A stretch of 64,000 nucleotides of DNA. Origin: Amphibalanus amphitrite. Taxonomy: Eukaryota; Arthropoda; Thecostraca; Balanomorpha; Balanidae. The stretch is from contig NW_024881583.1 in assembly GCF_019059575.1 (NCBI RefSeq), positions 1,052,501 through 1,116,500 of the forward strand, given 5' to 3'. Of the stretch, positions 46,401 to 56,900 are shown piece after piece (positions within the stretch are counted from its first letter, which is position 1; the number at the start of each line of letters is the position of its first letter). Below the pieces are notes generated by a model. The model had not been told where the DNA came from. It did not search any database and saw nothing but the letters and a program-made list of their open reading frames with translations. The translations under genes were made by a program, and so were the position numbers.

Positions 46401-49400
46401 CATCCGTTACGTTCAAGCTATGTGGACACGGAACCCGGCATCTTTCGCAGAATTGAGTGGAGAACAAGATGAAATCCTAAAAAATCCTCAGATACAAGGA
46501 ACTAATACGTTAAACCCTTATAAGTCAATGGGGAAATATGAAAATTGCTATTTTGGCGCCGAGAATGATCTGAAACTATCTCAAGCATATAGAATCATGA
46601 TTTCATGCACTCTTTGCAAGGTTCTATGCTTCATATTTGCATTGTTGCCCTTGCGTGACGTCATTTGTGACGCCACAAAGGTCACAATTTTTCTTCAATA
46701 ACTCCCGATCAAATTGAGCTAGCGAGTCGGGAAAGCCACCAATGGACTCAGGAAGACCTGCCGAATCGAATGATATGCGACATGACCTCTTTCGACTAAC
46801 TTCGTGACCTGGGGGTGCTGACCTGACCTTGACCTGAGGTCAACACCCTAAGTTGACCTGACCCGAACAAAAAGTATATCACTCGATGCGCCTGAGCTAG
46901 GGGAACACGATGATGCCAAAATCGCAGCTCTACGGCCATTTTTGGCGAAGTTATTTACCAAAAACCGAGCCCGTGCCTTAGGTCACTTGACCTGACCTCA
47001 GAGGTCACCGGATGACCTGAGACCTTTAAAGCGGATTCCTACCAGTCGCTCTGGATTGTACTCTGCCTCATACGACCACTTTACCGCTAAATTCTAGTTG
47101 AATTAGCGGCGCATTAGCGAGGTGGGTTCAATCAACCCTCTCGGCCGGGGCAAATGTAAAAAGACGATGGTCCGGCGAGTGAATTTGAGCAATTCTGATG
47201 ATTTGATCGTGTTCCCCACTCAATTCTGCGTAAGATGCCGGGTTTCGTATCTACGTACCTTGAACGTAACGGATGCGGCGGCCGCAAACGTAAATCGAGG
47301 TCCCGAATTCCCTATTCCTCAACACAGGCGGCGGCCGGTTCCTGGTCTGCGCAATATGGCCGCCACCGTTAGACACTTCGGCCAATAGGGTTGAAGCGGC
47401 AGTGCTCCCCTGTGGTTTATAACAGGCAACTCCCCATAACTATGCGGACTACCCTAAAATTTTATCTTTGAGTGAGCACTGAACATCCTGGGCAATGGAT
47501 TTATATGTCGTTATTGAGGCAGTGGTACTTCTGCACACGTGCGTGTTCAGGGCCCAGGGGCAGCTTCTGCATCTCCATGGCTGGGCCGATTGCACTCAAT
47601 GTTATAGAACTAGGATTGAAATGGAATGGTGGCTAGCAATCAGTTGGGGGTCTCATGACACACTGAAACAGCGTTTACTATTGCACTTGCTGGTTTGTGG
47701 CCCAAAGGCATTTTATTGATTTATTTATGGTGTGACATATGAAATGTCTTAAGTATCACTTGCAACAGGCTGCATGAGCACAAAAGGTACACAAAGCAGA
47801 CAATTTGTGTGGCATAATGCATAAAAGATTGACAGCAGTTGATTGGTAGCATGAAGCTTTTGAATTACCTCTATACTTACACTGATGTTTGGGGCCTGGT
47901 CATCTTCACTGCTGGCATTCCGTTCTCGCTCTTTTTCGAGGTGGACATACTGCAAAAAGAAGACATGGTATAAGGGCTTGAAATACACATATTGACATAG
48001 CAAGGGCTAGACCACTGCAATGCACACTCACAGTGGTGTAGTGTGGTGAAGGCAGCTGATTGAGAAGAAATGGTACAAAGCCTATAGGTTCATGCTGAAC
48101 TCAGTAAGTCAAGGTACCTTCTATGCTGAACAACTGCTTCAGTGCAAGTAAAGCTTTGTCCACAAAATTATATACAACTTGCAAGAGATGACTGTCAAAC
48201 AGTGAGCAAGTCCTAGTTAAAGTTCATATATTGGGGACTGGGGAGCATTCACAGTGGGTATTCTGCACCCAGGTTACACATAGTACAGAAGCAATGCAAG
48301 ATACTAAGACAGTGCAGGATCAGTGTACCAAAATTTGTCATTTTGGGTGGAAAACAACATCCAAATAAAAATCATTTTTGACTCTGACCTTCAACTTTTT
48401 CGACTATTTTCCTCTCCCAATTCTACAAAGAAAAACATTTACATAAATTATATGTAGATCGCGTTTTACATTCTACAGCCGACCACGATTGTATATAGAT
48501 TCATACTTTTGATTATATTCAACTCTTTTTGGGCCTTTCGTGAACGTTACTTTTCCACTCTCACCCATGATTTGGTGATCAATTTTCCCCTCTGACACCC
48601 AGGCCAAAATATAATTTTGGGACACTGTGCAGGATAGTACAAACAATGCATGAGACAGGTCGTGGTGTAAGTTAAGAGGGAAAAGAGACGGGTTAAGCAT
48701 CAGACAGTCACAGCAATTCCTTTTTTGCAGTTTTTCTCAGCACATCACCCTTGATTTACTATAAAAATACAAGCAATAAGCTTGTCACCCTAGCTGGTCT
48801 GCCTCCACACACTTGCATGTGACAAGAAATGGCTTTGCAGCCTGGCTTATGTCTTCAATTGGGTGGAATCTGAAAAACAGGGCACCTGAGGCGATCTAAT
48901 CAATGCTCTTGAAATTCGCGTGTGCAAATCACATGACAATAAGTGTGTTGAAGGCAGCAAAGGGGGAGAATTTCTTTGCTGTCACATGACTTAGCGTGCA
49001 TTCTACGTCCAGATCAGGGATAATTATCCGGGATCACCAGTAAGTATTTGGTATTGCAGGGACCATTGATGCAAGTATTCACATTGTTAGACTGCTTTTG
49101 CTCCCTAATGACTCTTTTTCTCATTGTCATGTCCATTGGGCAAGACGTCGGCCTAAAAAAACCAATGATCCCAGGTGATCCCAGAAATTATCCCTGGTTA
49201 TCCGCATGCTGAATACCCAAAATATGCCCTGCGGTGCCGTTTTCAGATTCCACCTACAATTGGTCGATAGTCGAAGGAGATGGCACAGATTCATACCAAT
49301 GCAAGGGAATGCAAAGAAGTGGGAAAACGCTGTTAATTCTATTCCTCTGCTGCACTTAAAATCAATGAATGAAATGTAAGAAGAAAATAAACAGCGAAAA

Positions 49401-49584
49401 CAAATAATCAGAGGACGCTGCGCCACGTTCGTCTAAAGAGTTCACAACTTACCGAGCGCAAACGCTCCAGTAGCTCTTTCTTCGTTCCAGATTTCGACAA
49501 ATTTCTTTTGTCCAATTCATCCTTTAAATCAATCACGCGCAGTGATGAAAGCGCCTTTCCATCTATTTCTAATTCAGAGTCCAT
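34417..49584 (-). CDS. ACIN1: Acinus (apoptotic chromatin condensation inducer), ASAP/EJC splicing factor
   Basis: Fifteen coding exons in transcription order: 49584-49453, 47949-47881, 42971-42866, 41077-41006, 40718-40663, 40491-38680, 38408-38221, 37974-37894, 37627-37446, 37037-36901, 36585-36367, 36051-35833, 35520-35290, 35117-34952 and 34658-34417. Phases agree at every join, giving 1303 residues, close to the vertebrate length. Acinus is a nuclear scaffold of the ASAP complex with RNPS1 and SAP18, deposited with the exon junction complex and involved in splicing and apoptosis. Visible parts: SAP DNA/RNA-binding domain at residues 9-44; the conserved [10 protein letters not shown] at 79-88; a KE- and RS-rich region at 146-749; [11 protein letters not shown] at the end of exon 10; LVPDVRPL in exon 11; RRM about 1050-1125, starting SSVIHIRNL; and the RSB motif ([13 protein letters not shown], then CIYWLPLT) at about 1232-1260. 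An RS tail closes the protein. Exon 2 is the least certain, supported by splice sites and phase only. Confidence 0.92.
38680..40491 (-). CDS. ACIN1: ACIN1 exon 6, giant KE/RS-rich exon with coding minisatellite
   Basis: This single 1812-nt exon encodes residues 146-749, almost half of the protein, and is in phase 0 at both ends. It is nearly free of hydrophobic residues: first RS-type repeats, then a long KE-rich segment predicted to form charged coil, then DRKK/ERE repeats. At 38869-38988 a 24-bp unit (HDSGDRKK in protein) is repeated five times almost without change, and decayed versions extend to about 39440. The composition creates long open frames in two other reading frames, including 342 residues antisense; these are artefacts of low complexity. 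Confidence 0.9.
41337..42517. mobile_element. TTAA-flanked AGGTCA element, copy 3 (ACIN1 intron 3)
   Basis: TTAA at 41333-41336 and 42518-42521 bounds 1181 bp. The ends are CCTTCGCCCCAGTGGGGG and, read from the right, CCCGCTCCCCAGTGGCGG, which match over the CCCCAGTGG core. A poly(G) run followed by GATATGTTACCACCC at the left pairs with GGGTGGTAACATATG followed by a poly(C) run on the right. AGGTCA half-sites occur in tandem at 41483-41515 and again around 41655, 41965, 42000 and 42165. No transposase frame. It lies entirely in the intron between exons 3 and 4. Confidence 0.83.
43664..44542 (-). mobile_element. Penelope-like element fragment: RT C-terminus and GIY-YIG endonuclease
   Basis: An open frame of 292 codons ends at a natural stop. 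The N-terminal part (LFIKPM, then [11 protein letters not shown]) resembles the thumb region of Penelope-like reverse transcriptases. A CxxC-rich linker ([12 protein letters not shown], then CKTC) is followed by [18 protein letters not shown], the GIY-YIG nuclease motif that distinguishes these elements. The reverse transcriptase palm and its catalytic aspartates are missing upstream, so this is a 5'-truncated copy. The frame itself has no stop, suggesting a fairly young insertion. The conclusion rests on motif recognition without a database search. Confidence 0.85.
44905..45385. mobile_element. Small TTAA MITE nested in a TIR transposon
   Basis: TTAA at 44901-44904 and 45386-45389 flanks an element of about 481 bp with inverted ends around GGAAAAGGGCCACCTT. 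The other end of the host transposon (near 43115) preserves the uninterrupted sequence with a single TTAA, so the duplication is verified within the window. No coding capacity. Its ends differ from those of the AGGTCA family. Confidence 0.8.
46290..47390. mobile_element. Long-inverted-repeat element with AGGTCA-family core (ACIN1 intron 2)
   Basis: Arms of about 170 bp at 46300-46475 and 47205-47380 are inverted copies with scattered differences; each contains GGGAATTCGGGACCTCG and CGCAGAATTGAGTGG or their complements. Long arms of this kind are seen in Mutator-like MITEs and foldback elements. The core between them carries GGTCA/TGACC arrays (46790-46870, 46980-47020) and a phrase (TATAAGTCAATGG, then GAAATATGAAAA) also present in the TTAA element at 41337. 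It may therefore have captured part of a TTAA element. Confidence 0.65.
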
Positions 49585-49644
49585 TTTCCACTATATAGAC
49601 ACCGGCCCACTCGCGCAACGTGCACACACAAAACACGCTCTACC

Positions 49645-50072
49645 CTGAGCCCTGTTCATGAAGTGTGCGGCCGCTGCGGCCGGCCGCAGGTTCTAAGCCC
49701 CGCCCATTTTTGAAACGTCATCACTCACTCGGCCGCAGCAGCGTTCCATGAACAGCGTCTGCTGCCGAAATAGTTTCCGACAATTGTTTACAACTGACGC
49801 ACACCGCTAGATAATTTGTTTACAAAATCGTCTCCATGACAACACGGCTTGCGCCTATTTGACTTCAGTGCGCCAAATTCAGTGCAATTAGTTTTCTTGC
49901 GGCTCGGCGGTCGCTGGATTGCGGCCGCAGAGATCGCAGCGGCCGCAGCAAGGTGACGTCATACATTCGTCATACTACATGAGCCCCGCCCCTTTTCGTG
50001 ACGTAACAACCCGGCTGACCGCAGCGACCGCAGCGGCCGCAGCGACCGCCGGGGTTCATGAACAGGGCCCTG
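49645..50072. mobile_element. hAT-type MITE in the ACIN1 5' flank
   Basis: Inverted ends begin CTGAGCCCTGTTCATGAA on the left and CAGGGCCCTGTTCATGAA on the right; CAGGG tips are typical of hAT elements. CTCTACC flanks both sides (49638-49644 and 50073-50079), matching the 7-8 bp duplication of that superfamily. The subterminal regions are rich in GCGGCCGCAG repeats. It ends 60 bp upstream of the ACIN1 start codon, so it must overlap the gene's 5' untranslated region or core promoter. Confidence 0.75.
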
Positions 50073-50079
50073 CTCTACC

Positions 50080-51033
50080 CGCTCTACCGAAATCAAGGAT
50101 GCGAGGTTTGTGCCGAAACTGAGACCAGTAGAATGCCTCAACGTCTAACGGTAGCCACAGCCTAATAAGCGGCTGTGACGTAATTGGGGGACAAATCGAC
50201 ACAGTCGTCTATAAATGCATAATGCATATATGTAAATAATATAAACGACAGTTGCCGGTGGTAATGCGTGATGAGAATCGAGAATCGCCAGCAGACTTGT
50301 CTCCCGAATTTTTTATTGGTCCGCTTCGCTTTTTTTAATTACATCTACAATAGCTTAGTTGTTTTGTTTTGTTGGGTTAGACCTTTTCGGTCTGACAAGA
50401 CCGTTTCAGAGCCGGAAGGATGATAGGAATTAGGGGGAGACGTTGGTCTCGGCAGACATCCTGGAGAGTGGCGCCGGGGCTGAGACAGTCCGTCCAAATC
50501 CGACCCCCCCCCCCCCCAGCACTCCCCGCACCCGTCCCGGCTACGGGGTGAGCTCCTGTAAGGGAGCGGGTACCCATTAGCGTCGCCACGGGGGGGCAAG
50601 CGGGGCAGCTTGCCCCCCCCCCAACCTCGGATCGGGCACCCCCTGAGATCGATACAGATCCGATGAGATTTAGGGGTCGGGAAAATGGAGGTACCTTTCA
50701 TCTGAGAATGCCTGTGATGTCCGACTCGGTTGGGGCGTGCAGTTCAAACCAGAGTCGGAGTCGCAGTCGCCAAAATCTTCAAGACTCCGACTCCAGACTC
50801 AGAAATGTCAATGCTGTGATTCATTCCCTGTTCCTAGTTGGTTCTTTATTACATTCTATAGCTGATTTTCATAAGTTTTGGAGTGCTGCCACATAATTTT
50901 CGTTCAAAGCGTGACACGAAATCTTCGGGACCTTTCTCAATTCTTGTCAAATGTCTGCGACAGGCTCAAGTATTGTTCAAGTGTCGCGGGGCTCATGAGC
51001 TAGCTTTTCACACAGGCTCCTAAGGAGCTTTAC
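50080..51033. other. Intergenic region, nothing recognised
   Basis: AT-rich at first, then GC-rich at 50430-50640 with several C runs (50502-50519, 50611-50624). I see no gene or matched terminal repeats. Confidence 0.35.
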
Positions 51034-51037
51034 TTAA

Positions 51038-51937
51038 CCCTCGCCCGTATGGGGGGGGGGGGGGTCGAACGGACCCCCCCCCCCTCGGTTTTTCACGAAT
51101 AACTCGCGTAAAAAGCGGCCGATCGCGACGAAACTTTCAGTTCCCTCGAATTGATCAATTTTACACCTACCCTAAAATTTCATGACCCTGACCCAAATGA
51201 CCTTTGACCTGTGACCTACTTTTCGAGACCATGTTTGGCCGGAATCGCGATTCGGCGTATGTCGGCTCGCATTAGCGGCGCGTTTGCAGTCTTTTCAGTT
51301 TTCGTGGTTTCAAGCGTTCAAACATCTGAAATGATGTTGGTCCCATGCATTAGGGTGGGTGTCAAGGTCACCTGAAGGTCAGGTTAGATCATTGACCTTT
51401 GATGACCTCGGTTCACTTTTTCGAGTTTTACATGTTTCTAGGCCAGTTTTTGGAGCTGATTTCGAATTTAACAACCATATGAACGTTAACGAAGTAGTTT
51501 TGGTGCCTTCGTAACATGTTACGAAGCTGTCAGAGGCGGTTGACACCTACTACGAATACCCGGCAGGACTCCTACTGGTTGACCTGATCTGACCTGACCC
51601 GACCTGGTCTAAATGCTTAAAGACATCATCTGTGATCAAAACTAACATGATATTCGTGATCAGCACCCCGAAAAACCCCATAGCAGCCACACTTTACGAC
51701 ATTCTAACAGGTCCCGCCTTTCCCGACTTTTGGGTCATTGACCTGACCTGGAAGGTCAACCAATGACCTAGGACCTTAAATTGGTTATCTTCGGCTTCCT
51801 CTCGTCACGGGCAGCACGCTCGTTTTTTTCCGCGAAGCTCTAGCTCGATCAGGGGCGAAACGGCAAGGGGGGGGTCCAACGCCCCCCCCCCATCCCTTAT
51901 ACGTTCGCGGCTGGAAAAACACCAATACGGGCGAGGG
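51038..51937. mobile_element. TTAA-flanked AGGTCA element, copy 4
   Basis: TTAA at 51034-51037 and 51938-51941 bounds 900 bp with perfect 13-bp ends, CCCTCGCCCGTAT and its complement. G-run/C-run hairpins lie just inside both ends (51050-51082 and 51868-51891). The interior carries TGACC/GGTCA sites near 51190-51220, 51362-51410, 51580-51605 and 51735-51775. The sequence next to the left hairpin, ending AAACTTTCAG, is also found next to the hairpin of the copy at 52902, linking subfamilies with different tips. No transposase frame. Confidence 0.85.
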
Positions 51938-51941
51938 TTAA

Positions 51942-52420
51942 CTCTAAGAAGCTTTCAGAGGGCCCACACCGGCCTCTGAGAGTCCCACTGGTGGCCATGG
52001 TCTCTGAGGGCCCATACAGGGATCTTTGAGGATCTTATACATGCGTAGACCTCTGAAGGGCCACACGGATCTTTGAGGATGGCTTCGAAAATTTCTGAGA
52101 ACTTTAACTGGCCTCTGATAGCTCAGCCAAACGTTTGAGGCGACAGACTTTACTAACCCCAAGCCGGCATATGAGGGGTGGGGTCACAACTCACGTGTCC
52201 CTCTGAGGGCCGCAACACATGTTTCTTATGTCCCTACGTAGCGTCCTAAGGGATTCGACACAGACCCCGATGGTTCACACTGTTATCCGAGGGTTCCAAG
52301 CTCACCCTGGGCCTATTCGCTTAGCGCCCGCCACCCACACTGGCTTCTGAGGGCCCCACCTTGGGCTCAGAAAGCCCTAAAGCACCACATATACGTAAAT
52401 ATTTGGGGGTGACCCACGCC
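51942..52420. repeat. Degenerate CTCTGAGGGCCC-type repeat
   Basis: Variants of TCTGAGGGCCCACAC recur every 30-60 bp across this stretch. Related sequence resumes at about 54945 (CTTCTGAGAGTCC), beyond the inserted retrotransposon. It looks like an old tandem array that later received insertions. Unit length is too variable to define by eye. Confidence 0.5.
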
Positions 52421-52424
52421 GATA

Positions 52425-54936
52425 TTTCATTTCATTTCATTTATTCACCATATCAGCCACGGGACATGCCCATTTACGGCCAAAGTCACAGCACAATAAA
52501 AATACATGAACCATACACAGTCTTCATAAAATTTTCCCTTTTGCTAAAGTACAAGATAAAATAAGGAATAAATTTAAAAATAAACAAATGGGAGCACTAA
52601 ACATGCTAAAATCGTTTCAAGCGCTATGAGAACAAGCACTCTTAACATACCTTAAAATACAAGACCTGACGCGAGATAAAGAGTCATGAAATATGTCGAC
52701 CTCATCACATCGCTGCAAAAACTCGTTCATCACCCTGGGAAGCCTACAAAACATGCCCATTTTCACCGTTCCTACCCTTCCGTGGGGCACCGCAAGAAAA
52801 GTACGCAGCCGGGTGATGCGGGGCGGAACGGCCAAGCCGAAGTGCGACCGCAAGAAGCTGGAGTCGATATTATTTTTCAAGATGCGTGTCGAGAACATTA
52901 ACCTTCCAGGCGGTGGGGGGGGGGCATTTTTTTGCCCCCCCTTTAGTTTTTTCGATATATCTCGAGAACCGCTGCGCCGATCGTCACCAAACTTTCAGTA
53001 CCCTCCCGGGAGCAGCTAGCGCACATGGTGACCAAAAAATTTTCCAAAGGCTATGATAGGTTGGCCGCTAATGACGTCAGAGTGACGTCATTTTTGCCAT
53101 TTTCGACCCAAAAAAATGTTTCGCGGGAAGAGCTGTCAGGCCTACAGCTTTAGAGATACAGAAAAATGTTTCAGACATAAAAGGTGTGGAATGAAGAGGG
53201 CTACAAAACTGCTATTTCGGTTTTTCAAATTTTTTGGATTTTGACCCCCAAAAATCAAAAAATAATTTTTTTGAATAAAATAGCCTAAAAATCCAAAAAG
53301 TTTTTTGAATTTCGAAAAAACCGGAATATATGTGATAGCCCCTACCGCCTTCTATCTACATACCAAATTTGAGATCGATACCTCTTTTTTTGGCCAAGTT
53401 ATAGCGAAAAAACTGTTCAAAATTGATGACGTCAAATTTTCAAACTCAATTTTTAGCAATTCTAGACCTCGTAGCGCAAAACAAAGACCACCATTAGACT
53501 CCCGTGACGAGCTGCATCGAATCGATACCCATTTTATGCAAAAATATCAACTTTGAAATTTGACCTTTTTTGACCTGACCTTGACCTGACCTCCACCAGA
53601 AAGTGACCTAAACCGTACCTGATGGTCTTATAACCAACACCATTGAGTTGGAAATGAAAATCTGGCCATAAAACATGCATCGCATAACCTTAGTAAAGTT
53701 GGGCTCATGTGGTGACCCTTGGTGACCTTTGGTGACCTGACCTGTGACCTGACGTGGTATGACCAGTGACCTCTAATAGCAACATATGTACTAAACAACT
53801 GACGCCTTATCGCTGATTTTCGACAAAATGCGTTTTACTCGGTGTTATAGCGCTTTCCCTAGAAGCCCCGTGAACGGTGAAACATTTTATCTTTGACCTG
53901 ACCTGTGACGTCATCGGTGACCCCGAGGTCAATGAAATTTGGTTTCCCTCGACAAATTTGACAGGGCTATCGAACGCCGTTTGAATTTTCCGGATCCGTC
54001 CAGTAGTTTCGGAGATACGGGGGGGGGGCAAAAAAGTGCCCCCCCCCCCCCCCCCCCACCGCGCGGAAGGTGGCTGGTAGGCCCACCGCCTGCCGGGTTA
54101 AGTCGTGTTGAGTTCGCCTTACATTCAGTGGACAGAGAGAAAAGTGAGAAAGCAGGCGGCTATAGTCGAGAGTTTGAGGCGCGCCAGAAACGTGGGTCGA
54201 CAACCAGATAACAAATTTGTGTTGTACGCGCTCTATTCGTTCTGTATGGGACTTCGCCGCCCCACCCCATACCACGCTACAATACTCCAGTATGGACCTC
54301 ACATTAGCACAATATGCAGCGATCAAAGCCGTTCGGTTAAATTTGACCTGTCGTCCAGACTGAAAAGAACGTATCATCACACCGAGTGCCCTATTGGCTT
54401 TCGAGACAATGCTATCGACATGCAACTGAAACGTGAGCTTACTATCAATGATGACGCCAAGATCTCTGATGAATTCTACATGTTCTAGAGCCCTGTCATG
54501 GATACAATACACACTCTTCATGGGCGCACGCCGCAGAGAGATGGTAAATGATCGACATTTATCAGCGTTTAATTGCAGGCGCCACGTCGCCGACCAGTGT
54601 TCCAGTCGCTTGAGGTCAGCACGCAGGCTATCAACATCACTGGCAGATCCTACACAGTGGAATAGCTTGACATCATCAGCGTAGAGCAAACAATTTGTGG
54701 ATATGTGCAGCGGTAAATCATTTACAAACAGGGCAAACAGCAGTGGAGAGAGCTGACTACCTTCAGGAGTACCGGACGTCACACGTATCCAATCAGATGT
54801 GCGACCATTCATCACTACTCGCGGGCGTCTATCTGACAAAAATGAACGGATCCAATCCAGTGCTCTATCTTTAAAATGGAAGCCATTTTCAAGTTTGTGA
54901 AGTAAAAGTCTATGATCTACACTCTGATATCCGGGA
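52425..54936 (-). mobile_element. Non-LTR retrotransposon fragment, split by a TTAA element
   Basis: The reverse transcriptase frame runs from about 54925 to 54098 and continues from 52901 to 52617. It contains SGTPEGSQLSPLLFALFVND and the catalytic LLYADDVKLF, then the conserved C-terminal domain (SILEYCSVVWGG, LLSHFSLCPLNVRR). The stop is at about 52617, followed by a 3' tail of repeated TTTCAT (minus strand ATGAAA) at 52425-52440. These features fit jockey/CR1-like elements. The 5' end, including endonuclease and early RT motifs, is missing, as usual for truncated insertions. The gene is interrupted once, at a TTAA, by the element at 52902-54097; apart from that the frame is open. Confidence 0.87.
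52902..54097. mobile_element. TTAA-flanked AGGTCA element, copy 5, inside a reverse transcriptase gene
   Basis: TTAA at 52898-52901 and 54098-54101 bounds 1196 bp. The left tip CCTTCCAGGCGGTGGGG and right tip CCCGGCAGGCGGTGGG are imperfect inverted repeats. G/C-run hairpins lie inside both ends. It is the reverse-orientation relative of the copy at 19898-21095, sharing nearly the whole interior, including TGACGTCA cores near 53070-53095 and 53909, and AGGTCA arrays at 53565-53600 and 53710-53760. Removing the element with one TTAA leaves the surrounding reverse transcriptase frame continuous, which proves the boundaries. Confidence 0.93.
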
Positions 54937-54944
54937 TCCTAAGC

Positions 54945-56430
54945 AGGCTTCTGACTTCTGAGAGTCCAAACTGACCGTGAGTGGCCTGAAATGGCCTGGA
55001 AGTACCAAGCCTATCTTTAAGGGATCCCTTGCGCTATGCCGTGCGTAACTTTTGGTTCCGTTAAACATTTTTTGTTGGCGTTTGCAGCGCTTCCCTTCAC
55101 ATGAAAAACGAGAAACTTTTTGTTCACACTCGAGCGAACAAAACACTTCCACTCACGGGAACAAAGATGAAATTACTTCCGATTTACACTTCCGACATTC
55201 ACCGCCGAATGCCCAACTTAGCTACAATCGGCGGCTGGGATAAGCCCTATGCATTTCATGTAAAACCTCTGCATGCATGCGTGAATGGAGTTTTAGCAGG
55301 GTGATGCAATTAAATGGACCGTTTTTCATCATTTTGCTGGGTGATGATCATGAGCGACGAGCGTCTGCAGCGTCCTCGGTGCGTTGGCAATTGCCGCCAC
55401 TGTAATTCTACCGGTCGTTTTTGTCCGGAAATTTCAAAATTTCGAATTTTTCTGTTTAAAAATTACATGTCATAGCTAGAAGGAAAACTTTGTCACCATC
55501 GGATTCCTCGCACTATTGCGCGTCGAATGATATGTAAAACGAGTGAGTAGCGACTGGGGAAAGGCAAGATTTAACACAACAATTGATTTTGCCCCCCCCC
55601 CCAACCGAAAATCTCTGGCGACGCCTATGCGGGTACCACTTGTCATTTACTATGTAGAGTAACGTAGAAATCGGGAGGAGAGGCAACGAAGGGCCTACAG
55701 GACCGGCCTAAGCCCCCTCACACGTAGCCCAGCCCACATTCGCCCAGATTCCCCACTTCTAGCCCACGTGGGCCCCATTTGGGATGACTGGCTGGGAGAC
55801 ACATCCCTAAAACAAGTAGTGACATCTTATGAGCGTCTCCAAATTTATCGAGAAAAGAAAAATGCAACAAAACCAGCAATGCAGCTCTGTGATACCAATA
55901 GGTAGGTACAAGTGACAGGAGCACCGAACACGCTTACCTCTTACATTCCAGCTCCTTATCCCTCTCTTAGCCAAGGTGACATCAGGCTGCTTATAATATA
56001 TCCGATTAATACGTAATAACACGGTGACGTCGTTTCGCTGAATGGTTGTTGATTAAGCGACACCCCACAAAGGTAGCTACAAATTAACTAGGTATTCCAA
56101 TAGAAAAATATTCAGTTAGCAAATATTGCAGTCTACGCTTACAATAAACGCCTTGGTGTCATGAGAGCACGGCCAGCCTGATGTCACCCTGTTGCCCGAT
56201 GTCCGGCACGTGGAGCCGGAGGGATACGGCGGACATCGCCCTGGAGAGTCGTCAGTGGCCGGCAGAGTGCAATTCAAGCATACTGATATTATGAGCAAGC
56301 ATGACATATTCAACAGTGTCCTGATTCAGCAATTATTGGTCTCTTTCCGGTGGCTGAAGACTTTCCAGAACCCATGACATCAGCATCATGGCCTACCTAC
56401 CTGTCCACATTGTAAAAAAAATATTTACTT
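54945..56430. other. Intergenic region, nothing recognised
   Basis: This begins with a continuation of the CTCTGAG-type degenerate repeat, then unremarkable sequence with a C run near 55591-55600. No gene, matched terminal repeats or RNA gene was found. Confidence 0.35.
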
Positions 56431-56565
56431 ACTTCCGTGTTATCCTGGCAAATCTCGCTAACCCAAGGCGTGTTGAATTGACATTGACACGCCATGGGTT
56501 AGTGAGATGTCGCCATTGAGCACGCTTTGGGTTAGTGAGATTTGCTGGCAGGATAACACGGAAGT
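56431..56565. mobile_element. Small foldback MITE
   Basis: The element of 135 bp is almost entirely an inverted repeat. ACTTCCGTGTTATCCTG and CTAACCCAA in the left arm are mirrored in the right arm, with a few base differences and a 3-base indel. It would form a long hairpin if transcribed. No clear target duplication was found. Confidence 0.65.
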
Positions 56566-56579
56566 TAGCAATTTTTTTT

Positions 56580-56900
56580 TTTCAGTGTAGTGCCTAATTA
56601 CATTACAAACCACTTACAATATCTATACCTATACCTACCCTATGCAGTAGTGTCCCTACACCCTGCCAAGTGCCAACCTACCTACCTACCTACCCATGCC
56701 CAAACCTATACCTATATACCTGCCTATACCTACTAGCCTTCCTACCAGTCTACCTTTCAGCCTACCAGCCTATCAGCCTATCTCCACTCTCCAGCCTACC
56801 TTTCAGCCCCAGCCTATCAGCCTATCTCCACTCTCCAGCCTACTCCTTTCAGCCTACCTACTAGCCTACCCACCAAATCCTACATAAGTATACCCAGCAC
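56580..56900. repeat. CCTA-type microsatellite, degenerate
   Basis: CCTA/CTAC repeats, with longer phrases such as CAGCCTATCAGCCTATCTCC occurring twice (about 56768 and 56812). It is a low-complexity tract with no coding meaning. Confidence 0.7.

Noticed and set aside
52421-52446. Apparent TTTCAT microsatellite
   Set aside because: Interpreted as the 3' tail of the non-LTR retrotransposon, not an independent microsatellite.
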